NCBI GenBank assembly: GCA_947441325.1
Contig: CANETR010000209.1
Location: 1 to 5,038 of the forward strand
DNA length: 5,038 nucleotides
Reading direction: 5' to 3'
Source of the DNA: Saprospiraceae bacterium
GTDB lineage: Bacteria > Bacteroidota > Bacteroidia > Chitinophagales > Saprospiraceae
Shown here: positions 1 to 4,894 of the stretch, piece by piece
How positions within the stretch are numbered: the first letter of the stretch is position 1
Layout: each line of letters starts with the position of its first letter
The notes under the pieces: model-generated
What the model saw: only the letters and a program-made list of their open reading frames with translations
Databases searched by the model: none
What the model was told of the DNA's origin: nothing
Made by a program: the position numbers and the translations under genes

Positions 1-130
1 AGCCAAAGTTGCCGAATATGAGCAAAGATTAAATAAAATGAAAAAAGATGCTATGGCTGATGGATTTGTCAGCTTTTTAGAATCAGGTGAAATAAAATTT
101 TTAGAATTCCAGCTTGAAGGCATAAAAAAA
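1..130 (+). repeat. Constant N-terminal tag of lysin A (copy 1 of a perfect DNA repeat)
   Basis: Bases 1-130 match 2276-2405 at every position, in the same reading frame. Identity ends within a run of A residues (124-130), after which the two genes are unrelated until their peptidoglycan-binding domains. The repeat is cut by the window edge, so its left end is not seen. It encodes most of a roughly 50-residue helical tag containing DAMADGFVSFLE, which resembles an EF-hand-type helix, loop, helix. Confidence 0.95.
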
Positions 131-1615
131 TTATTGGCAGTCAGGGGTGCGAGCGGCGAGATTACTCATATTACACCCGTTATGGGGTCTGAGTTTCATG
201 TTGTACAACGTACTAAAACAGCATGTTACACAACTTCGGTTGAAATGATTGACAAATTTATGACGGCTAAAGGCATAGGCATGAAAGTTGTCCCAGGTTG
301 GGGTAAAAGTATCCAAATTGCCACCCAAACAGACGTGGCTGGAAGTAACTATAAACCCAAAGATCCAGATAAAGCATTCAAATACATTAATGCTTGTTTA
401 AAAAAAGGTGTTCCTGTTTTAGTCGGTGTAAGTCATGCAAATTTTAATGCTAACTATAATAGTGATGGAACAACAGACCATTTCATTGTTGTTGTTGGTA
501 GTACTACTGCCGGAGAAGCTGGGTATCATTACATGGATCCAGGAAGTGTGCATGGAGGACAAGTAGATAAAAATGTGCTCGTTCAATGTAAAGAACCAGG
601 CAAGGAGTATATGTGGAAAGACCCTGCCTCCCCTATTGGAACTGCTTATATTTTGGTTAGTGTGTTTGAATACGATAAACCGATTGAAGGAATGGAGCAG
701 CAGACAAATACTACTACTAACCAAAAAACTGTATCAGCAAGTACCTCACTTAGTGGTTCGGTAGGAAGCGGTGGTGATAATAAAGAACGGGATACAGCTT
801 TAGTGCAAAAATCCCTGAATAAAGCCATCAATGCAGGATTAGAAGAAGATGGAATATGTGGCCCACTAACAGTTGCTGCCATCCAAAAGTTTCAACAACA
901 AAACTTTGGCTGGGCCGATGGCAAAATTGATATAGGAGGACTGACAGCTGGTAAACTTTTTACCGAAGGAGGAAATCCAAATATAGTAGAACAAGTATAC
1001 GATTATGGTAAAAATGTTGTCAATAATATCGTAGAACAGGGTTCTCAAGTTTTAGATAATATTGTAAATCTATTTTCAGATTCGGACGATAACAATGACA
1101 AAACCAATAAGCAGGTACCTGTTGGCGGCTCAGAACCTGCTTGGATGAAAGTGGCTCGAAAAGAAATGGCCAAAGGATTTATAGAGGGTAACTTAACAGT
1201 AGGACAGCACGAACATATTTCAAAGTATTTTTTAGCTGCACATCCTGGTGCTTACGAACAATATAAAAATGCAAATATTAGCTCCAGCGCTCATTGGTGT
1301 GCTGCTTTTGTAACTTTTTGTATGAAAGAATCAGGTAATCCAACTTTTAATTGGGCTGGACTAAATGTAAATGCGTGGAAAGCATGGGCTAGCAATAATC
1401 CTGGCAATAAACCATTTAAGGGCGCTATTGCAATATTCGGATCAGAGCACATAGGTTTCTGTACTGATGTAAAAAATGGTGTTGTTGTTCTTTTAGGGGG
1501 AAATCAGGGGTCGGGAGCAGCAGGAAAGATAAGTGAAATACAATTTGGCTCTGTTAGTAAATTTACATTCGTTGCTCCTCCAGGCTATAAGATTCCTTCT
1601 AGTGCTTATTTTTAA
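1..1615 (+). CDS. Tagged dual-enzyme lysin A, 5'-truncated: tag, C39-like cysteine peptidase, peptidoglycan-binding domain, CHAP/NlpC-like hydrolase
   Basis: The frame is open from base 2; the true start lies upstream. By alignment with the lysin at 2256 only seven residues are missing, giving about 544 residues. Numbering here starts at the Met codon at 38. The tag runs to about residue 31. Residues 51-215 look like a papain-fold C39-type peptidase: Gln57 and Cys63 in a Q-x5-C pattern, His148 in DHFIVVVG, Asp167 in MDPG. Residues 237-308 are a PG_binding_1-type domain (EEDGICGPLT, IQKFQQQ). Residues 309-353 are an amphipathic linker. Residues 367-515 resemble the CHAP/NlpC-like TIGR02594 family: Cys421 in HWCAAF, His471 in EHIGF, Asn489 in LLGGNQ. 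There is no signal peptide or membrane segment. Inferred role: a wall-degrading effector with two different cysteine hydrolases around a wall-binding core. The enzyme families are fairly sure; substrates and target are not known. The C39-like domain could instead process proteins. Confidence 0.88.
   Translation, partial: AKVAEYEQRLNKMKKDAMADGFVSFLESGEIKFLEFQLEGIKKLLAVRGASGEITHITPVMGSEFHVVQRTKTACYTTSVEMIDKFMTAKGIGMKVVPGWGKSIQIATQTDVAGSNYKPKDPDKAFKYINACLKKGVPVLVGVSHANFNANYNSDGTTDHFIVVVGSTTAGEAGYHYMDPGSVHGGQVDKNVLVQCKEPGKEYMWKDPASPIGTAYILVSVFEYDKPIEGMEQQTNTTTNQKTVSASTSLSGSVGSGGDNKERDTALVQKSLNKAINAGLEEDGICGPLTVAAIQKFQQQNFGWADGKIDIGGLTAGKLFTEGGNPNIVEQVYDYGKNVVNNIVEQGSQVLDNIVNLFSDSDDNNDKTNKQVPVGGSEPAWMKVARKEMAKGFIEGNLTVGQHEHISKYFLAAHPGAYEQYKNANISSSAHWCAAFVTFCMKESGNPTFNWAGLNVNAWKAWASNNPGNKPFKGAIAIFGSEHIGFCTDVKNGVVVLLGGNQGSGAAGKISEIQFGSVSKFTFVAPPGYKIPSSAYF
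746..1096 (+). repeat. Peptidoglycan-binding domain plus linker, diverged copy 1
   Basis: This segment encodes 117 residues that align without gaps to those encoded by 3042-3392; I count about 89 identities by hand. The best DNA match inside it is a 36-base perfect run at 947-982, equal to 3243-3278. The first 18 residues are variable, followed by the PG_binding_1 core and a strongly conserved linker (VEQVY, NVVNNIVEQGSQ). Sequence between the tag and this block, and after it, differs completely between the two lysins, so this is the conserved spine onto which different enzymes are fitted. Confidence 0.9.
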
Positions 1616-1889
1616 TAATACCTAAAACTGTGGTAGCTTATTGACGAGCACAGGGCCACACTAAAAAGTATATTTTATTTTGGCTCGCATAATAAGTATT
1701 TAAATTCAGTAAATATATACAAAACTTGATTTAGAATCATTTCTAAAATTATACTTTAGTTCTTGTGCAAGCAAGACCCAATCCTTGATTAATAATAATA
1801 GCAAAAAATTTCCATAGAAAATTAAGCCGCCTCCAATAAAATGTATCGACAACTGAATACATAATTTCCTAATATCAAGAAAATATTTT
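1616..1889 (+). other. Gene-free spacer upstream of cassette B
   Basis: I find no credible coding region here in either direction. The spacer is very AT-rich. Short inverted repeats exist: TGTGG 1629-1633 with CCACA 1656-1660, CTAAA 1743-1747 with TTTAG 1755-1759, and CTTG 1762-1765 with CAAG 1772-1775. None is followed by a T-run, so none makes a convincing terminator. A weak Bacteroidota-style promoter candidate is TTG at 1726-1728 with TACTTTAG at 1752-1759 (consensus TAnnTTTG, one mismatch, 23-base spacing). It would leave a leader of over 100 bases before the start at 1890. The last 28 bases are conserved in front of the third unit. Confidence 0.5.
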
Positions 1890-2008
1890 ATGTCTAACGA
1901 AAATTTGGCTGTCCAGCTTGAAAAAATAAAAGCAGCCCTTGCAAAATGGTATGAAGAACTACAAGATTACACCAAATGGGCATTGGCGAATGACGGTGTA
2001 CTAGACGA
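1862..2008 (+). repeat. Leader and 5' part of the small-protein gene, copy in cassette B
   Basis: The 119 coding bases 1890-2008 are identical to 4920-5038. The 28 bases before the ATG match 4892-4919 at 25 positions. The second copy is cut by the window end, so the repeat is probably longer. The leader lacks a Shine-Dalgarno sequence; TATTTT lies directly before the ATG. Because the leader is nearly as conserved as the coding part, it probably carries the translation initiation signal of the cassette. Confidence 0.95.
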
Positions 2009-2228
2009 TACAGAAAAGAAGGAGATTTATCGAAAAATAAACGACATTAATGCAATTTTGGCACATGTAGAACTTATAGAAAAGAAAAAAGGCATATCAA
2101 AAGCATCAACAGTAGAAACCGAAAAGAAACAAGAGACTGACAAAATTCCTACACATCTAGTTTCGGAAATAGAGGAAATAAAACGTGGTCTGCAAGAAAT
2201 TCAAGCCCTTATGAACCAAAACCAATAA
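1890..2228 (+). CDS. Small helical cassette protein, 112 residues (putative adaptor, chaperone or plug)
   Basis: I do not recognise a named family. The protein is almost wholly helical and highly charged, with no signal peptide or membrane segment. Residues 6-30 form an amphipathic helix rich in Trp, Tyr and Leu. A loop follows with NDGVLDDTE at 34-42, which matches the second half of an EF-hand (Asp35, Gly36, Glu42) but lacks the first ligands. A second helix covers 43-65. Residues 66-88 are a Lys/Glu/Thr-rich hinge and 89-110 a coiled-coil helix. The helix, DG loop, helix part aligns with the lysin tag: DG, then eight residues to Glu-Ile in both. The stop is 27 bases before the lysin at 2256, so the two are probably one operon. 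A second copy starts at 4920. An immunity role seems less likely, since it has no export signal and its targets act on the wall. ATG 1890 is supported by conservation of the start in both copies. Confidence 0.88.
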   Translation: MSNENLAVQLEKIKAALAKWYEELQDYTKWALANDGVLDDTEKKEIYRKINDINAILAHVELIEKKKGISKASTVETEKKQETDKIPTHLVSEIEEIKRGLQEIQALMNQNQ

Positions 2229-2255
2229 CCATCCACTCCCTAATATAGAATTAAA

Positions 2256-3893
2256 ATGACTCAGGAACAAATCAAAGCCAAAGTTGCCGAATATGAGCAA
2301 AGATTAAATAAAATGAAAAAAGATGCTATGGCTGATGGATTTGTCAGCTTTTTAGAATCAGGTGAAATAAAATTTTTAGAATTCCAGCTTGAAGGCATAA
2401 AAAAAATGTTGTCACAGCAACAAAACGGCACAAATACCTCTCAACAACAGACAACAAGCAAAGCTAAGTTGTCTTACGAAGATGATGCTTTTGGAAAATA
2501 TGGTCAGGCATTTATCGATAAAGTGAAAACTATTTGTAAGAATCTAAAACTAGATCCCAATTGGTTGATGTGTATTATGAAGCATGAAAGCGGCTTGAAC
2601 CACAAGGCACAAAACACTATTGGAGCTACTGGACTTATTCAATTCATGCCTGCTACTGCCCAAGGGTTAGGCGTTACTACAGATGCGTTGAAGTCTATGT
2701 CAGCAATACAACAACTGGATTATGTTGAAAAATTTTATAAAGGAGGTGCGGGCTTAATCAAACAACCTTCCGATACCTATCTTTACACATTTTACCCATA
2801 CGCTGTAGGAAAACCTGATAGTTATATTATCGGAAGTGAAAAAAGTGACGACTGGGCTAAAAAAGTTTGTTCACAAAATGCTCCTTTTGATATGAATCGC
2901 GATGGTTATATTTCCATAGCTGATTATAAGGCTTACATTCGAAATAGTGGCATATTCAAAGCTGCCCTTAATATGGATGAAAATAACCAAGAAGATCTTG
3001 AAAATAATAATAGCGCTACAACAAAAATAATAGCAAATAGCAGTTTGTCAGCATCTGTCGGGGTAAACTGTCCTAACAACACTGCTGATGTATTATTGGT
3101 ACAAAAAGCGCTAAATAAAGCCATCAGCGCAGGTTTGGAAGAAGATGGAGTCTGTGGGCCACTAACAATTGCAGCTATCAAAAAGTTTCAACAACAGAGC
3201 TTTGGCTGGGAAGATGGCTCAATTGATGTGGGTGGACAGACTGCTGGTAAACTTTTTACCGAAGGAGGAAATCCAAATGTAGTAGAACAAGTATATGAGT
3301 TTGGCAAAAACGTTGTCAATAATATTGTAGAACAGGGTTCTCAAATTATTAATAATGTGGTAAATCTATTTTCTAATTCAGACGATAATAATGAAGTTGA
3401 TGAAAAGGCTGAAGATGTTGAAGAACAGAACGGTATGGTTCGACTTGTACATCCCAACCCAGGAGGCACAGTTACCAGTGGATTTGGAATGAGAATTTTG
3501 CAAGGACAATCTCAATTTCACCCTGCCCTAGATATTGCGAAAGGCAAAGGTTCCTCTATTAAAGCAGTTGCAAAAGGTGTCGCATTTTGGGTAAATTCAG
3601 GTTGTTCAGAGGGTGATACTGGTTGTGGAAGTGGTTGTGGAAACTTTGTTTGCCTTGATCACAAAAACGGGTATTATACTTTTTATTGCCATCTGAATTC
3701 AGTTACTATTGCTCAAGGGACAATTGTTGAAGCGGGTCAGGAAATAGGAAAAGAAGGAAATACTGGTTTCAGCTTTGGGTCGCACCTACATTTTGAAATT
3801 AGAACAAATCAGGCTTGGGTAAAGCAATCTGGCGCTTTAGATCCTACAGCATTCATAGGAGGGTCTAAGCTATTTCCAAAATCAAATTTTTAG
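2256..3893 (+). CDS. Tagged dual-enzyme lysin B: tag, SLT lytic transglycosylase, EF-hand, peptidoglycan-binding domain, M23 metallopeptidase
   Basis: 545 residues, complete. Residues 1-50 are the tag shared with lysin A. A Gln/Thr-rich linker follows to about 70. Residues 78-190 are a soluble lytic transglycosylase fold: catalytic Glu111 in KHESGLN, GLIQFMPATA at 126-135, and a Tyr at 180. This enzyme class cuts the MurNAc-GlcNAc bond. DMNRDGYISIAD at 212-223 is a complete EF-hand loop. Residues 263-334 are a PG_binding_1-type domain and 335-379 the amphipathic linker. An acidic spacer (380-391) leads to an M23 peptidase at 396-535, with zinc ligands His422, Asp426 and His512 (HLHFE) and catalytic-type His479. 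M23 enzymes cut peptide cross-links. So one protein can cut both glycan and peptide. All key catalytic residues are present. No signal peptide is present. ATG 2256 was chosen because it lies 27 bases after the small gene and keeps the whole tag; there is no clear ribosome-binding site. Confidence 0.95.
   Translation: MTQEQIKAKVAEYEQRLNKMKKDAMADGFVSFLESGEIKFLEFQLEGIKKMLSQQQNGTNTSQQQTTSKAKLSYEDDAFGKYGQAFIDKVKTICKNLKLDPNWLMCIMKHESGLNHKAQNTIGATGLIQFMPATAQGLGVTTDALKSMSAIQQLDYVEKFYKGGAGLIKQPSDTYLYTFYPYAVGKPDSYIIGSEKSDDWAKKVCSQNAPFDMNRDGYISIADYKAYIRNSGIFKAALNMDENNQEDLENNNSATTKIIANSSLSASVGVNCPNNTADVLLVQKALNKAISAGLEEDGVCGPLTIAAIKKFQQQSFGWEDGSIDVGGQTAGKLFTEGGNPNVVEQVYEFGKNVVNNIVEQGSQIINNVVNLFSNSDDNNEVDEKAEDVEEQNGMVRLVHPNPGGTVTSGFGMRILQGQSQFHPALDIAKGKGSSIKAVAKGVAFWVNSGCSEGDTGCGSGCGNFVCLDHKNGYYTFYCHLNSVTIAQGTIVEAGQEIGKEGNTGFSFGSHLHFEIRTNQAWVKQSGALDPTAFIGGSKLFPKSNF
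2276..2405 (+). repeat. Constant N-terminal tag of lysin B (copy 2 of a perfect DNA repeat)
   Basis: Identical to bases 1-130 at every position. The tag of lysin B in full is residues 1-50, from the ATG at 2256. Its first helix contains EQIKAK and RLNKMKK. The loop DAMADGFVSFLE at residues 23-34 fits an EF-hand pattern (Asp1, Asp5, Gly6, Val8, Ser9, Glu12), except for Met at position 3, so metal binding is doubtful. Identity to copy 1 stops in the A-run at the end of the tag. Confidence 0.95.
2889..2924 (+). other. EF-hand calcium-binding loop inside lysin B
   Basis: The encoded residues 212-223, DMNRDGYISIAD, match the canonical 12-residue EF-hand loop: Asp at 1, Asn at 3, Asp at 5, Gly at 6, Ile at 8, Ser at 9 and Asp at 12. 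A helix-prone stretch (YKAYIRN) follows. It lies between the transglycosylase and the peptidoglycan-binding domain and is absent from lysin A. Calcium binding is inferred from the family pattern; it might switch on or stabilise the enzyme outside the producing cell. Confidence 0.75.
3042..3392 (+). repeat. Peptidoglycan-binding domain plus linker, diverged copy 2
   Basis: Gapless homologue of 746-1096 at protein level. Conserved elements are LEEDGxCGPLT, KFQQQ, FGW, TAGKLFTEGGNPN and the linker ending in NLF. Copy 1 begins SVGSGGDN, copy 2 SVGVNCPN. The SVGxGG type of start occurs in extended PG_binding_1 domains that I recall from phage and secretion-effector lysins. Divergence here contrasts with the perfect identity of the tags. 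Confidence 0.9.
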
Positions 3894-4127
3894 TCCTAAT
3901 TTTTTCAAAGTCTCAATTATCAAATCAAGTTATAGAATTTTAGGGTAATTCGCATCAGAAAGTATAAGTTATAGGTAAGCACTTAATTAAAGCGATTTTC
4001 TGCCCTTTACACAATTGCCAAGCTTGCCGTTTCCTCTAAAAAAGATAGTGCTGTTCTAATTCATTTCCCATTGGAAGGCTTACTAATGGATACTAAACTT
4101 GCTTAATAAAACTAAAAAAGGGGGCAA

Positions 4128-4151
4128 TTATACGCATTTAAATGCTTATAA
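4128..4151. promoter_or_regulatory. 24-bp near-perfect palindrome, candidate operator
   Basis: The core GCATTTAAATGC at 4134-4145 is a perfect 12-bp palindrome. After one mismatched pair (C4133/T4146) symmetry continues with TTATA at 4128-4132 against TATAA at 4147-4151. Eleven of twelve pairs match. The site is 116 bases before the ATG at 4268, fitting an operator for a dimeric regulator. AT-rich sequence raises the chance of accidental palindromes, but the GC-bounded core makes this one stand out. No regulator gene is in the window. Confidence 0.4.
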
Positions 4152-4179
4152 ACAAGAAGCTTTTACAACTTTTGAAATA

Positions 4180-4201
4180 AGTTTTTATTTTTTAAAAAAC
4201 T
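4180..4201 (+). other. AT-rich hairpin upstream of the 208-residue gene
   Basis: AGTTTTT at 4180-4186 pairs with AAAAACT at 4195-4201 around an eight-base loop, giving a seven-pair stem of nearly pure A-T. It is too weak and lacks the GC-rich stem of a standard terminator. It could equally be an AT-rich promoter upstream element. Low-confidence entry. Confidence 0.2.
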
Positions 4202-4267
4202 GCTTTAAAATGAAATTTGCTTTTCATAAATTGCTGTCCAAATAAAAACCTTAAAAAAATTAAAGCT

Positions 4268-4894
4268 ATGAAAATTAAAAAACTTGAACCCACACAAGTT
4301 AGCTCCAACACTTTAGAATTCAAGGTTTACCGCAAGGTTTTAAAACCTAGTTTAAAGAAAATGATTGCCGAGCACAATTCAAAAGAGAAATTAACTCAAT
4401 TTCTTGTCAAAACCAATTATGAGTTTTCCGACCTCAAAGGAAAAAAAATTGGACTAATCATTCCGGGTGACCATACATCGAACTGGTTGAAACTGGCAAA
4501 AGAGGAAATCAAAGACGACAAGAAAAATACTTGTATTGGCAATTGCTATGTAAAGAAAAATGACAATGGCACTTATGTTTTAGTCCTTCTTCCCGAAAAA
4601 GGCGCTGCTAAGAAAAACCTAATGATCAAACAGCTGGAGAAATTTGCCCTTAAAGGCACACCTTTCAGTATTGAACTAGGCGCCGGTGGAGAACTCGAAG
4701 AAGACAAGGCTTCCGACGTTGTCATTGAAGAGGTTGCACTACCAGCCGATGAACCTGAGGAGGATTTAGATGCCGAAGATGATGCAAAGCAAGAAGCCAG
4801 CGAAGAGCAAATCAAGTTCAAAACTACCATGAATGAGCGTCTGGCTAAAATGGACGATCAAATTGCAAAAGTAAAAGAACTACTGAAAATGTAA
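4268..4894 (+). CDS. Unrecognised 208-residue protein with acidic stretch and C-terminal coiled coil
   Basis: I do not recognise the family. Residues 1-135 look like a compact basic alpha/beta domain, with alternating strands and helices (GKKIGLIIPGDH at 58-69, TYVLVLLPEKG at 102-112) and two Cys at 89 and 93. Residues 141-180 are strongly acidic, with 19 Asp or Glu in 40. Residues 180-208 are a coiled-coil helix with EQIKFK and RLAKM. That helix resembles the first helix of the lysin tag (EQIKAK, RLNKM). There is no signal peptide, so it should act in the cytoplasm, perhaps handling or loading lysins; that is inference. The stop is only 25 bases before the next small gene at 4920, so it is probably co-transcribed with unit C. 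ATG 4268 is preferred; a TTG at 4217 would add 17 residues of poor composition. Confidence 0.85.
   Translation: MKIKKLEPTQVSSNTLEFKVYRKVLKPSLKKMIAEHNSKEKLTQFLVKTNYEFSDLKGKKIGLIIPGDHTSNWLKLAKEEIKDDKKNTCIGNCYVKKNDNGTYVLVLLPEKGAAKKNLMIKQLEKFALKGTPFSIELGAGGELEEDKASDVVIEEVALPADEPEEDLDAEDDAKQEASEEQIKFKTTMNERLAKMDDQIAKVKELLKM

Larger units (their letters stand above)
3894..4267 (+). other. Gene-free spacer between lysin B and the 208-residue gene
   Basis: No credible gene is seen on either strand in these 374 bases, and I see no similarity to the 1616-1889 spacer. Contents: a weak hairpin GAATT 3935-3939 with AATTC 3947-3951 without a T-run; palindromic TTAATTAA near 3983 and CAAGCTTG near 4019; the 24-bp palindrome at 4128-4151; and an AT hairpin at 4180-4201. 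Two 7-of-8 matches to the Bacteroidota -7 box occur, AACTTTTG 4167-4174 and GAAATTTG 4212-4219. Neither has a TTG at the proper upstream distance. The spacer probably holds the promoter region of the 4268 gene, but no element is secure. Confidence 0.5.

Noticed and set aside
1629..1660. Terminator after lysin A (TGTGG with CCACA)
   Set aside because: The five-pair stem has a 22-base loop and no T-run, so it is not a credible intrinsic terminator.
1726..1759. Promoter TTG with TACTTTAG
   Set aside because: It has one mismatch, spacing at the upper limit and a long leader; similar matches are frequent in this AT-rich spacer. It is mentioned only in the spacer entry.
1832..1864. Possible remnant of the 208-residue gene end before cassette B
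   Set aside because: Fifteen bases before the shared TAATTTC match unit C at nine positions (ACTGAA in common). The frame is open for only 13 codons and similarity fades further upstream. Chance in AT-rich DNA explains it.
1890..2228. Immunity protein for the adjacent lysin
   Set aside because: The same small protein starts unit C as well as B, while the lysin enzymes differ, and it lacks an export signal. Cognate immunity proteins should vary with the toxin and reach the periplasm.
4217..4267. TTG start that would lengthen the 208-residue protein by 17 residues
   Set aside because: The extension is short, Cys/Lys-rich, has no ribosome-binding site and no signal-peptide features. The ATG at 4268 is the better start.
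4573..4830. Reverse-strand open frame of 85 codons opposite the acidic region
   Set aside because: It is Ser/Ala-rich low complexity, as expected from reading the complement of Asp/Glu codons. It is a shadow of the forward gene, like the other reverse frames in the lysins.
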